DNA from: Linderina pennispora
Lineage: Eukaryota; Kickxellomycota; Kickxellomycetes; Kickxellales; Kickxellaceae
Assembly: GCF_002104995.1 (NCBI RefSeq)
Contig: NW_024468251.1
Location: forward strand, 1,612,001 to 1,676,000
DNA: 64,000 nucleotides
Direction of reading: 5' to 3'
Shown here: positions 1-10,762 of the stretch, in pieces
How positions within the stretch are numbered: position 1 is the first letter of the stretch
Layout: each line of letters begins with the position of its first letter
The notes under the pieces: model-generated
Databases searched by the model: none
What the model was told of the DNA's origin: nothing
What the model saw: only the letters and a program-made list of their open reading frames with translations
Program-made: the position numbers and the translations under genes

Positions 1-276
1 GGGCCCTAAGCTCTGCGCGATTGCTCACAGGCCATTGTGCTGGCGCTGTTGATAGTATGGTTTGTAGATCAGCTTGCAGCCGTTAATCATCACAGGTAGC
101 GAGATGAAAGGGCACAGCTCGTTGTTACGTTAGACTGGGCAATGGTCATACCAAATCCTTGATGAGTAGAGGCAGGAAGAAAGGAACTGGTGGTAAACAG
201 AAGGCGTCGGCAGAAGGACAAAAGCAAGCTTGAGTTTATGTATATACTAATTTACTCTAATTCATCAATTACTGAG

Positions 277-358
277 GGTCAGATGGCCGAGCGGTCTAAG
301 GCGCTGCGTTAAGGCCGCAGTCTCTCCGGAGGCGTGGGTTCGAATCCCACTCTGATCA
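277..358 (+). tRNA. tRNA-Leu (anticodon AAG)
   Basis: An 82-nt cloverleaf. The acceptor GGTCAGA pairs with TCTGATC (one G-U) and is followed by discriminator A. The anticodon stem CTGCG/CGCAG encloses loop TTAAGGC, giving anticodon AAG at 311-313. It has the long variable arm expected of class II tRNA-Leu and a standard T-arm GGGTTCGAATCCC. A T6 run at 371-376 is a good pol III terminator. No intron is seen. Confidence 0.97.
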
Positions 359-2131
359 ACGTAACCCTCCTTTTTTGCTTTTGTCGACGAAGCTGAGGCG
401 ACGGTTACAAGACCTCTCTTTTTTTTTTGCTGCTAACAGTATCGATGTACAGATCACAATCAAATTTATTTACATCCTAAGTGGATTGTGGCGTCACCTG
501 CCTGTACTTTAGACTCTCCAATCGTGCTAGCTCTGCTTTGTTGGTATCGATCATGTTGCCCATGGTGGCGCAGGAGAGACTCCTGATCTTGAATTTCAAG
601 GCTGAAACACACACGTACAAAGGCCCAGACAGCCGAACAGCCTCCCTTCTTCCCCTTACACATATTTTTGAGAAGTTGTTTTTCCATATACCGGACAACC
701 ACTCATCTTCTAGGTTAACAGATCCTAACATATACTAATACACCCTTTGTTTACCATTTGGTTCCTAAGCTCCGCTTGTTTTTTTTGTTTTTTTGTTTTT
801 ATCTAACCTGCTAGCTGTTTTTTTCATGAATCGTACACATACCACTTTGCACACCTATCTCATAGCTTACTGATAAATAGTGCTTGGCAGTAAATCTATA
901 TCACCCAGTTCTAGAGATATGGTTAGGCGAAAGCAGAGCATAAGCATATGTCTGAAAGAGATATATGCAAAGGGACCAGAACTGGGCAAGTATATGAACA
1001 ATGAGACTATGGATCATTTGCTTAGCTGCACTATGTCTTTTGTTATGACACCCAGAGCCTAACTTTTTACACAAATATCTGATGTAGGTGTTAAGCATGG
1101 TGGCACAGGGCAGTGTTAGCAGCATGATGTTAAGATTAACCATATACTTAAAAGGGCCTCAAGCACCCAACAGTCCACCTTTTCTCCTCAATTTTGCTCT
1201 CATATATATATTCCCCTATATATGGTAATAAATACTTGTCTGATTATTAATAGTAGGAGCAGAGCATTATGATAGAGAGCAGATACCTTGGCATATCCCT
1301 CATGGCCATAGTCTATCTATGCTCAGCCATACGATTTGTCAATGCGTGTGTCTCTTTGGCTTCTGATGTGGTACTACTGACACATATGGCATTATGCTTC
1401 TAATCGACTAGACAAGGCAAGTATTGGTTTGGGCCAGCAGCTGTAGAGTCTAATCAACCGCACCTCCTACACTGTAGATCGTCACCTCTTGCTTCCACAC
1501 TCTCTTTATCATATTCAATTATTATTAGCATGATGCCTCACTACTATCATATACACGAGGATCTAATAAGCACTGGATGTCACGATGAAGACTTCAGAAG
1601 CTCTCGGTGACGATAAAACCAACATCGGGCAAGCCAACATGTTGACCTTCAGAGAGTCCAGTAGTTATGAGCTTTATGTCATGAATATAACCAGAAATTG
1701 CTGAAGAGAAAAAAGGGAGGATGGGCCATTCTGGCCTATAATGTCTATACAGGTAGGGATTTGGATCTGCACATAGTGGTGAAGGGCATGGGGTTGCCCG
1801 AATGTCAGCACGACAAAATGTATAATGCGCATGAGCGTGGTCGCAGGGGAATAGAGCAGCCAAGATACATCGTCTCATCAAGGAATCAGTATCTTGACAA
1901 CTTTTGTCATTCCAGCTTTCCTGTCTTTCCCATTCCCCGGTTACCAAGGTCAAAGATGAACGAGTAGATCATTATGAAATCTATTCACCAGTTAAAAAGC
2001 GATTACTGCAAGATTACAAAAACTGGGTTATTTTCTAATGGTTGATGCAAAAGTTAGTAAAGACGTTTGGCTCAGACCCAGATCAGTTTGCAAGGTGCAA
2101 AATGATAAAAATGTAGAAGCTGCTCTATTGA
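359..2131. other. intergenic, no supported gene
   Basis: AT-rich stretch with T-tracts near 418-430 and 778-800 and TA-rich runs near 1200-1225. Only short random-looking ORFs occur on both strands, with no recognisable domain or good start context. I see nothing to annotate besides the pol III terminator just after the tRNA. Confidence 0.6.
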
Positions 2132-2204
2132 CGACCACGCCAGGACTCGAACCTGGAATCGCTTGATCCGTAGTCAAGCGCCTTATCCATTGGGCCACGC
2201 GGCC
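2132..2204 (-). tRNA. tRNA-Arg (anticodon ACG)
   Basis: A 73-nt cloverleaf on the minus strand. The acceptor GGCCGCG pairs with CGTGGTC (two G-U), discriminator G. The anticodon stem CTTGA/TCAAG encloses loop CTACGGA, anticodon ACG. The T-arm CCAGG-TTCGAGT-CCTGG is perfect. No intron is seen. Confidence 0.97.
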
Positions 2205-2706
2205 AGAGGCAGAACCACTAATTTCCGGTTGGGTTCTGTCTCAGGGAGGGCAGAGTCGTTCATTCGCACCTTCAACCCCAACAATCTGAAACAGACTAAC
2301 TCGACTTTGGGGTGACTGAATCCAAACCGCATTGCCTCTACTTCCTTTCTAGTGATATCCTTCAGCTGCCATGCCAGAGTTAGATATGCCAGTAAACTCT
2401 CCCTCACAATGAATATACTGCAGGTGCAGAATATGAACGTTTCCTTTCCTCATCACTTATGCTTGCTGTTTTCTTGCATTTAGTTGCTTGCGGCCCTATA
2501 GCTAGCTGTGAAAGAAAACAAAAAAAAAAGCACAAGTATCCCTGCAATACTCTTCAACCCTATTACCATCAAAAACTTACTTGTCAACATGTAAATCCAG
2601 CGCAGTAGCATTGTCGTATCGAAAAATTCCGCAGCCAAAAAAATACACCGAGTTCCACCTCGATTGATCCCGTTTTTTTTTGCAAAAAGGAGAATGGCAA
2701 AAGAGC
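2205..2706. other. intergenic, no supported gene
   Basis: Spacer between two minus-strand tRNAs. It contains an A9 run near 2519-2528 and T-rich tracts. No ORF with recognisable content. Confidence 0.5.
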
Positions 2707-2779
2707 AGCCCGACGGGGGGGTCGAACCCCCAACCTTGAGATTAAGAGTCTCACGCTCTGCCGATTGAGCTAGCCGGGC
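2707..2779 (-). tRNA. tRNA-Lys (anticodon CTT)
   Basis: A 73-nt cloverleaf on the minus strand. The acceptor GCCCGGC pairs with GTCGGGC, the D-arm is TAGCTCAATCGGCAGAGC, and the anticodon stem TGAGA/TCTCA encloses loop CTCTTAA, anticodon CTT. The T-arm GGGGG-TTCGACC-CCCC is strong. The discriminator reads T, which is less usual for Lys. Otherwise the gene looks functional. Confidence 0.95.
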
Positions 2780-4510
2780 TGAATCACTGAATCAGGACCA
2801 GTATCTGGACCGAATCCGCTCTGAGTTCTACCTCAAATGAACCAGTGTCATTCGCACGCACACACGCTGTATCCCCTCGTGTACAACATGACCACGACGA
2901 GGTCCACACATCTAAGTAACAACTGCGAGCAATCTATCCAGGTTTCTCACTGTTGGATGGAGAACAAACGTTATTAACATACGCACAGGCCAGGAACCAA
3001 AACATACAGAGAAGGGTACCCACTGGGAGTTCTCAGTCTGAAGTATACTTGTGACTTACAACTCCCCAAGCTGGGTCAAAGTTCAATAAAACATACAACA
3101 ACGCAAAGAAAAACAAAAGAGAATAATCAGGAGGAGAGAAGTAAAATACTGTTTGGCCTTTGCTTCCTTAGTAGACATACCCATGCATTCCCTCCCTCGT
3201 CAATGCCACTGCGGCCTAGACCCAGCACCCTAAACCGGTTTCTGGTGCCGCCTGTCACTACAGCAGTGCGTGCCCATTATGCGCATATTAATTTCTTTGT
3301 TTTTGTTTCCTCACACAATCCACACCGCCCCCGTCCCACCCCTCCCCTCATCCATCTAGGGAATCCTGTCCTGGTGCTGCCTATCAAATTGTGAAAATCG
3401 CGGTGGCGAATCACAGATCACAGACACAACACATTCATAACCTAACCCAATCAAACCTGGGTTGCAGGAGAGACGATTCACACACCCCTTAGCTTTTTTC
3501 TCATTTTCTCTCTAGCCAATTCCTTCACACACCCCGCACTCCCAAGCCTCTGACTCCTGTTTTTGCTGCCTCCCTGTGTTTTGAAAGGGATTATGGATAC
3601 TCCCTTTTTGCTTCATCTACGGCAACTGGAGCAGCCACTGTCTTATACCTGCACTTACTTCAGTAAGCAAATATCATGCTCAATCCTCCCAAGTAGGGTG
3701 CAACTCACTACTCAAGATTATGCGATGTTTATGACTTCGTGCTTGTGATGAACCTCCTCCTATATTGACTGACAGTATTGCAAGTCTGATCTCATACAAT
3801 GATGTACTTTGCGATCTAACTGGTTTGTCTCTGTCTCTCTGTGCTTGCTCCTCAATGTGTCTGCATATATATAAGCAACATCTATGAATGGATGTTATTG
3901 AGTCATCATGACTATATCGGTTATGGTGCCACTCGCTAGCATTTTGTTAAGCTTGGCCATGAGCAAACAAAAACACTGATAGTAGCAGGTCTACTTGATT
4001 AGTGAGTCTAGTATATACAGAAACCTGCATACTACCCCTCATGATGCAGACATCAGAAACTCATAATAATGCCAAAGCCAACATTCGTTCTTACTAATGA
4101 AACACGTACGATGTATGTTCATGATCGTAAGGATAGGAATAGATGAAGTATGTGTTCCTTCGAGGAACTAGTGCATCGGCAACTTTTGTCTCTTTGTATT
4201 TCTGCTCTTGTTTTCCTAATATACATTCATGCAAACTAGCATCATCTGATTCCTGCCTTGTGATACAACTAACATCCTTTTAGCCTAGCAGTGCAATTTT
4301 AACTAGCCTTTACTCAACATGTAGTCAGTGCAGTGCAATTGAGACCACACCAGCCACTATTTGGAAAAGAGACGACGGCCAAGATGGTTGATGTCAAGGG
4401 AGTCACAATAGCCAAAACAAACCAGACTGTTTGCTAGAGCAAAAAGTTCAGCGAGAGCGGTGAGCAGCCACCCACTCAAAACAGGAATGGACGAGTGAGC
4501 AAAAGAGAAG
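2780..4510. other. intergenic, no supported gene
   Basis: 1.7 kb without a convincing coding region. Short ORFs at 3203-3394 and 3563-3748 have no domain-like content. Nothing else recognised. Confidence 0.5.
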
Positions 4511-4581
4511 TGCGTCCGCCGGGAATCGAACCCGGGTCTACTCCGTGGCAGGGAGCAATCATACCTCTGGACCACAGACGC
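4511..4581 (-). tRNA. tRNA-Gly (anticodon GCC)
   Basis: A 71-nt cloverleaf on the minus strand. The acceptor GCGTCTG pairs with CGGACGC, discriminator A. The anticodon stem GCTCC/GGAGT encloses loop CTGCCAC, anticodon GCC. The T-arm CCGGG-TTCGATT-CCCGG is perfect. Confidence 0.97.
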
Positions 4582-4785
4582 TTTAGTCGCCGATTCAGAG
4601 CCATTCAGCAAACCAACTTCTGATCAGTGGCCTCTTAATTTCTTACTCAAACAATTGTGTTGCTGTGGACGACTAGTGGCTCAGAATCCGAATATTCAGC
4701 TAGTACCAGGACAATTGGGTCCATCCCCTAAGTAGGATCTGCTTGTGTGTCTGTGTAGTCCTGCGCCACCGACAGATTTATCCTG

Positions 4786-4839
4786 TTGTCCTAATTGTCC
4801 TAATTGTCCTAATTGTCCTAATTGTCCTAATTGTCCTAA
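4786..4839. repeat. 9-bp minisatellite (TTGTCCTAA)6
   Basis: Six perfect head-to-tail copies of TTGTCCTAA, followed to about 4860 by degenerate copies (ATGTTCTAA, CTAGTCCTAA). It lies in the tRNA-containing gene-poor region, with no coding context. Confidence 0.95.
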
Positions 4840-5973
4840 ATGTTCTAACTAGTCCTAACTGGCTTCGCTCTTTCTATATTTCTTTTGTGCGCTGGGGAGC
4901 ACTGGGTTTAGTACTGAGCTGACAGATACATATGCCCTTGCACTGTGGCTTCACCATCTCAAGTGGAGATAGTTGCATTAAACAAAACCCCAAATTCTCA
5001 ATATTGCAAGAGCATGAAGTAAATCAAATAGAATTGGACATACATAAACAACTAGCACCAGAAAAGTGCATAATAATCCTATGAATAGGCTGGTCATATC
5101 ATGTCATATCATGGCAAAAGTAACTAGGGTCTGTCTTCTGCGGTACTGCTTGCGCTCTGAGCAGATGCATAGAAAAGAGAATATCGGTACCTTAAACCAG
5201 TGCTTTATATATATCTTATTTCCCCCACTTCTTGTGGTGTTTAAAAGGGGTGAAGGAGAGGCTTGATCAGTGGGTCGATCACCAGCACTGTCTGGATCGG
5301 TCATGAAGGACATTGTGGTCGATGGTCTTGCTTGAATCGAATATCCGTGAATAAACAGTAATAATAATAATGATAATAATAATAATAATAATGGTCGCGG
5401 GAAATTCAGATATCCTAGTGAAATAGTAAACTACCAAGCTCTTTCTCTCGTTCGTGGAAATCTGCGAGGTAATCTACTACTTCGATGGTAACGGTCCTAA
5501 CTATCTTTGGAAAACTAAATAGAAATATAACTCAGTGAACTGTTCCTTAACGAGATCATATACTAAAAAGTAGACAATAAAACTAAAAGTTGCTCACTGC
5601 TCATGGCCGTATTTATACTCGTTCGGCGGGATGGACTTCGGCAAACGGAGTATGCTACTTGCTGCTATCGGCTGCCGGGCGACCACGGGACAGTGTTCCC
5701 ACATCCGTATAGACCCGATGTATACACATCAGAGGCCATCTGTTGGTGGACGTCGCGAGTCAGGTACATCGCCACGAATCCATTCGTGGGCGTCAACTCG
5801 ACCGGCGATAGTCAGAGGCGGTCCGTCCTGATAGCGGAACAGCGGCATGTGACGAAGAAGAGAAGAGAAGTAAAAAGAAAAAAAGGAAGACAAATAAAAC
5901 CCCTTGATGTGTAACCATTGTCATGGTCCAACCGTGGACCGATTACGACATGACATTCTCAACGAGCTGAAGA
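4840..5973. other. intergenic, no supported gene
   Basis: Apart from the AAT microsatellite, I see only short ORFs, the longest about 100 codons at 5603-5914. These lack any motif and overlap in several frames. Confidence 0.5.
5359..5392. repeat. TAA/AAT trinucleotide microsatellite
   Basis: Thirty-four bases of TAA repeat with a single interruption (a TGA unit near 5371). Non-coding. Confidence 0.9.
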
Positions 5974-6045
5974 TCCCCGATAGTATAGTGGCGAGTACAC
6001 CAGTCTGTCACATTGGAGACCCGGGTTCAATTCCCGGTCGGAGAG
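5974..6045 (+). tRNA. tRNA-Asp (anticodon GTC)
   Basis: A 72-nt cloverleaf. The anticodon stem CCAGT/ATTGG encloses loop CTGTCAC, anticodon GTC. The D-arm is TAGTATAGTGG as in other eukaryotic tRNA-Asp, the T-arm is CCGGG-TTCAATT-CCCGG and the discriminator is G. The acceptor TCCCCGA pairs with TCGGAGA except for a C-A mismatch at position 3:70. A T4 terminator follows at about 6051. Probably functional, but the mismatch leaves some doubt. Confidence 0.9.
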
Positions 6046-6421
6046 CTTATCTTTTGCATGTTTTTGTGACACAAGATTTTTTGCTATTATTTGAACCCAG
6101 AGTGCTACTTGTCGCCATGGATCATTCTTTTTTGTTTACCTGGCTGGTAAATCTTTTTTTTTTGCCAGAAAGAGCTTGTCATAAGTCTACGAGATCATAG
6201 GGTATAGGATGTGCTCATCTTTGCATACTACTGAGGTGACAATAATGGACTCAAGCATTCAACATTCGATACCATGAATGCTAGAAAGGACACAAAGGTA
6301 ATCATAGTTCATTTCGACTTCCTGCCAGGCATGTGTCCGCAAAGTCGAATTGGCAGTGTGTTTCTTTCAACAGCATTATTGTGCTCTTTGTTTGATTGGC
6401 ATTCACTTTGTGCACAACAGA

Positions 6422-6429
6422 TATAAAAG
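6422..6429 (+). promoter_or_regulatory. TATA box TATAAAAG
   Basis: Consensus TATAAAAG. It lies about 94 bp before the ATG of a 26-codon ORF (6523). The intervening leader becomes pyrimidine/CA-rich, as in fungal 5' UTRs. Confidence 0.55.
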
Positions 6430-6522
6430 GGGCTATCCTGCTGTCGTTTGAGCGATTTTGTCTTCCCAACATCCTATCCTCACATTGTAACTCACACCCC
6501 CATCACATTCGCTATTAGTAAA

Positions 6523-6603
6523 ATGGAATACGATTCTGACAACGAAGAATATAATGACGACATGTTCGAGGATGTTACGGAGCCACCTTCGCTTTACAAG
6601 TAG
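6523..6603 (+). CDS. candidate acidic microprotein (26 aa)
   Basis: A short ORF encodes 26 residues and is very acidic: about ten Asp/Glu against one Lys, ending PPSLYK. The start context is AAAATGG. A TATAAAAG box 94 bp upstream and a CA/pyrimidine-rich leader suggest a genuine pol II unit. There is no signal peptide or membrane segment, and I recognise no family. Its promoter layout resembles that of the 28-codon ORF at 8213, but it lacks the DYPxPxRP motif. An ORF this short can occur by chance, so the call rests on the promoter context. Confidence 0.35.
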   Translation: MEYDSDNEEYNDDMFEDVTEPPSLYK

Positions 6604-8073
6604 CAGCCTGTAGGCTCTTTTGTCTCTATGGCAAAGTAGTTTGGGTGCTTAGTATTGATTCCAACATGAATATACATATTATTCTCAGTGAGTTCTGGCG
6701 CTATTCAGGTCACACCTGGCTAATTGTACCGGAAGTACCACTTGTTTTCGCCAGCCATTCCCGACTAAAACTGGACATGCATGTAGTTAGTGCTCCTTAT
6801 GTTAGCAGGCCTGCCTGTTCCTTCGGCGTTTGCCAAGACAGGGTGTCATACTATGCGCAGTAATGCTGACAGTGCCGAAGAAATTCCATTCCTCCGCACC
6901 TTGTGTGTCATTATCCTTTGGAAGCAGTAGTACATTCGAGCACAGGGGTTAGTTTGTCACTAATAATAAGCCTGATTGTGGCCTAAACCCGGCTAAGAAA
7001 AAGCCAAAAATGTGCGCTCAGGTGGTGAGAAAATTGGCCGAGCACCTTTTGTTGTGCTGCCAGTATGTAGGTCCTGGCTGTTGCCAAGCCAGCACTCTAA
7101 CGGGCATTAGGAAAAAGGACACCCTCTACCACCTGATCGGCACAGAAGGATTGAATAGCGTATTTGGCAATACCGGCTTGAGGGCTATGCTCCAGTACAA
7201 TGAATGGGCCCTATTTCCCAGAGTCTATTCCGAGCGCCAAGAATTGCAATGTATTCTTATTTGGATTGGTTATTTCCCCCTCTTGGATCATCAGGCCAGG
7301 GCAAAGACTTGGCCACCAAACATGCCCGGCACGGAGGACGCGACTACAGCTTCGCTTCTGGCTACAGTTCCAAGCATTACTACCATTGCTCATGTGACGG
7401 GTTGTGGAACAAGTTGAAAAAGCCTACACGAAAGCAATCCCCGGAATAGAGGTGAATGGGTCGTGTGATGTGCTACTGACTCCGGAGTACAGGAACCCAA
7501 GAGTATTCTTCCCAGCGCGCGCAGTTCTCGGAAGTTAAAAATGGTGCATCCGGCAACCACATTTCCAACCATATCCGCAATCTGGGGATGGCCAAGCAAA
7601 GTGCGCAGTGAGGGAGTCGCCGCCTTGGCAACCATCTCTTACTTTCATGCAAGCCATCACAGCCAGCTTGTGACAACTAGCTGCCGAAGGGAAAGGCGAT
7701 TTGTGCCATACCAGGGAAGGGTGTATGCACAGCTCGGCAAGGGGCACAAGTAGAGCGCCTGTTTCAGAAACAGCGAATGCTGTGCTTGGTGCTCTTCGTC
7801 GAATTAACGCCCAAGTCTTTGTGATCATTGCTGTCAGCAATATCGGTTTTTATTCGTGTCCCCACAGTCCCCACTCTACATCTCGCTGTAGTGTCTGGCA
7901 CATGGACGAAAAGGGCAGTTGCTGATGGGCGATTGAATAACCTCAATGCATGAGGAATGTAGCTTGATTTCAGAATGCTTGGCTACCCACCCTTTACACC
8001 CACCCCCTCACTGCTACTTTTTAGCCGCACAGGTGCATGAGGCCTTTATCCGCCGTAGCTGAGTGGAGCATGC
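6604..8073. other. intergenic, no supported gene
   Basis: Several overlapping ORFs of 60-135 codons occur in multiple frames around 7000-7950. None has a recognisable domain, a membrane pattern or a consistent reading frame. I treat them as chance ORFs in slightly GC-richer DNA. Confidence 0.5.
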
Positions 8074-8081
8074 TATAAAAG
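8074..8081 (+). promoter_or_regulatory. TATA box TATAAAAG
   Basis: Consensus TATAAAAG, 132 bp before the ATG of the DYPxPxRP microprotein at 8213. The leader between them is strongly pyrimidine-rich. Confidence 0.6.
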
Positions 8082-8212
8082 AGACGGGCATGTCTCCATT
8101 TCACTCGGCCTTACACACTTCCCCTCTGACCTTCCCTCCCTACCCACCTCTCTAAGCAGCACACGGATCTTCCTGCTACAGCAGCATTCACACAACAAAC
8201 CAAGAAGCAACC

Positions 8213-8299
8213 ATGAGTGTTTACCCTACCATTCCCGATCTGGCGCCTAAGCGCGACTATCCTACCCCTCGTCGACCGCCCACCGATTTTGACTACTAG
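8213..8299 (+). CDS. DYPxPxRP-motif microprotein (28 aa)
   Basis: A 28-codon ORF with start context GCAACCATGAG. The C-terminal half reads KRDYPTPRRPPTDFDY. The DYPxP[PR]RP motif recurs in two other tiny ORFs of this window (19639-19743 minus, 32948-33049 minus). All three are proline-rich and hydrophilic, without a signal peptide or membrane segment, and the motif ends 5-12 residues before the stop. A TATAAAAG box at 8074 and a CT-rich leader support transcription. Function unknown. Three-fold recurrence of six fixed residues makes chance unlikely. Confidence 0.6.
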   Translation: MSVYPTIPDLAPKRDYPTPRRPPTDFDY

Positions 8300-9280
8300 C
8301 TCCAACCATTGTCCAGACAGCCTCTACACGATGTACATATAAACTCTGACAACAACACGCATACAGATATTCAGTAGCCATTTCTCATAAATCATTTGCC
8401 AGCTTGCATAAATACAAACTTGTGTCGACAGTCATGATGCGCGAGACCTGTAAAGCCCACTGTTTACACTCACTTCAGCACACATCCAGCACCAGTAAAC
8501 CTTCGATTCGGTTATTGTTAAGAGGGATAGTATGCGGAGCGGGCTCTCCTCTGTTCCTGCTGCTACTGTTGCTGCAAGTCAGTAAAGCTCCGGTAGACGA
8601 GGGGCCATGCTATGGGAGGTAGCGAGGGAAAATACCATGTCTTTTGCCGCGTTACTGAGGTGGCCGCTTTTGTCGCGCAGGATACAACTGTAAGGAGCTT
8701 GTCTGTTGCCTAGTTCACACGGTACGCCAGGGTTGTTGTTCTGCTGTAGTTTGCCATCGGCATTCTCTCTAAAAATGCATACTACAAGCAAATTCGCCGG
8801 ATCCAAATTTGGTCTAATTGCTCTTGCTATGCATGCAGGCACAAGCGACCGATTCGCATATCTTGCCTGATTCGCATATGCACAGTATATTGGCATGGGG
8901 CGTCAGATCAACACCTTGTTCATGATCCAAAAGATACGTAGCGAACTGGCAATCTTCGGCATACACTGTAGAGCGAGAGAGCGTAGTGTGAGCGGGTGGC
9001 GTACTGGCGAAGCCCCCTTGGCGGCTAAATTGGCAGCTCTGGATAAAATACGGGGCGCTGGAGTGACATAGTGGCAGGATTCCTAGCTGCAAAAAGCGGA
9101 CAGCATGGGTGAAGGCAGCAGAGAGGGCGATAATAAACAAACAGCCCAAAAATGGCAGCTATGGCAATCCCATAGTCTAAGCCATCGTGATTTGTACATG
9201 TCCGCTATGCATGGGAGCGGCCCTGTAATGCGCATCCATGTGTATTATTGCTAAATAGTTTAGTTTGGGCAAGAAAAAGG
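8300..9280. other. intergenic, no supported gene
   Basis: About 1 kb between the microprotein and the Rab escort gene. It presumably contains the 3' UTR of one and the promoter of the other. No TATA box is obvious near 9281. ORFs on the minus strand (8579-9149) lack domain content. Confidence 0.5.
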
Positions 9281-10762
9281 ATGGCAGAGGAGAACACACT
9301 GAATAACGAGGAGTACGACGCTGTTGTGCTGGGCACCGGGCTAGTCGAGTCGATCGTGGCCAGTGACATTGCAGCCGCGGAAAAGAAGGTGCTGCATATT
9401 GACCGAAACCCGTTTTACGGTGGCGACTACGCCAGCTTCTCGCTCATCGGCTTCATTGAGTGGGCGACTAGGCTTCGAGATCGGAGTCAGGTCCCGGTAG
9501 TGGATATTGCTATTGGTGATGTTGAGATGCAGCTTGGCGCACGCAAGAGCGGCGAGGTCTCGGCTAATAATCTGCTGCCAGAGACAGCGCAAGGCAGCTG
9601 TCAGGTAGGCGAGATCCTGGCGATGCTATCTGAGTATCTAAGCAGCGAACAGCTGGAACAGCTGAGCAATTCTGATGTACTCAAGAGGCTGGCAGGCGAG
9701 TCGCGCAGGTACGCACTCGAGTTAGCACCAAAGCTCACATTCTGTCGCGGACCGCTTATCGACGTGCTGATTGCAGCGGGTATGGCCGAGTACATGGAGT
9801 TCAAGGGCGTCGATGCGAATCTGCTGGTGACTGATGCTGGCGTTGAGCGGGTGCCGGACTCAAAGGAGGAGGTATTTGCCAGTACTGCCCTGAAGTTGAT
9901 CGAGAAGCGCAAGCTGATGCGGCTCCTGACAACAATCAGTGATCCGGAGCAGGTTTCTAAGCTGACCAGTGAGCATGGCAACGAGGATTTTGGCGATCTT
10001 CTGAGGAAGCAGTTCAAGCTTGATGGTAGTCTGCTGAACGCGGTTCTGTATGCCGTGGCACGGGCGACCCGTCCGATTTCTGTCAGCGAGGGGTGTGCAC
10101 GGGTGGAGAAGTATCTAAAGTCGATAGGGCGTTATGGCCGCATGGCATTCCTGAGCTCCATGTATGGCAGCGGGGCTGAGGTCGCACAGGCATTTTGCCG
10201 CTCATGTGCAGTCGCCGGCGGTACATATATCCTGTCTGAGTCGATCAAGCAGATTGAGAAGACAGAGTCAGGTTATGTAGTTGAGTTGAGTCATGGCAGG
10301 GTAACAACAAAATCCCTCATTATGCATCCGTCGTACCTGTCAGATGCCACAGAATCCGAGACTGAAGTACCAATCGCTCGCAGGTTCACAGTCCTGGATT
10401 TTCCAGCACTAGGTGAAGATACGACCAGCATGCTGAGCTTTGTCGAGGGTAGCCACGTGGTTTCTATGCTCTACCTAACGAGTGCCACAATGGTTGTTCC
10501 CAAGGGCAAATCTTTGATGTATGCGTGGACAGAAGGCCGGTATTCGCAGTCGAAGGAGTTGCTGGACCGAGCCATTGATAGCGCTGTTGGTGACAAGGCG
10601 CACCGGATGCTGAGTGTTGGGTTTGAGTGCCGTGCACTGGCTCCAAGAGGCGGTTATACTTGTACCCCTGGCATGGCTGATGAGTCGGTGGATTTGGATT
10701 CGGCAGTCCAGGCAGCACAGCAAATTCTAGATGCGTTCTTTGGTAGCGGTTCCAATGAATAG
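9281..10762 (+). CDS. MRS6: Rab escort protein (geranylgeranyl transferase component A, MRS6/REP-like)
   Basis: 493 aa in one exon. In the GDI/REP family this protein presents newly made Rab GTPases to Rab geranylgeranyl transferase and delivers the prenylated Rab to membranes. The N-terminus EYDAVVLGTGLVESIVAS followed by HIDRNPFYGGDYAS is the family's nucleotide-binding-like signature. Near residues 145-180, LAPKLTFCRGPLIDVLI and EFKGVD fit REP better than GDI, as does the insert between the first block and this region. It is shorter than yeast Mrs6 and slightly longer than GDIs (about 450 aa), so GDI is the alternative. I chose ATG 9281 (AGGATGG) over 9248 because the family starts just before the EYD motif. 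Confidence 0.8.
   Translation: MAEENTLNNEEYDAVVLGTGLVESIVASDIAAAEKKVLHIDRNPFYGGDYASFSLIGFIEWATRLRDRSQVPVVDIAIGDVEMQLGARKSGEVSANNLLPETAQGSCQVGEILAMLSEYLSSEQLEQLSNSDVLKRLAGESRRYALELAPKLTFCRGPLIDVLIAAGMAEYMEFKGVDANLLVTDAGVERVPDSKEEVFASTALKLIEKRKLMRLLTTISDPEQVSKLTSEHGNEDFGDLLRKQFKLDGSLLNAVLYAVARATRPISVSEGCARVEKYLKSIGRYGRMAFLSSMYGSGAEVAQAFCRSCAVAGGTYILSESIKQIEKTESGYVVELSHGRVTTKSLIMHPSYLSDATESETEVPIARRFTVLDFPALGEDTTSMLSFVEGSHVVSMLYLTSATMVVPKGKSLMYAWTEGRYSQSKELLDRAIDSAVGDKAHRMLSVGFECRALAPRGGYTCTPGMADESVDLDSAVQAAQQILDAFFGSGSNE

Noticed and set aside
7010-7840. Overlapping ORFs up to 135 codons
   Set aside because: No motif, several frames open at once, poor start contexts.
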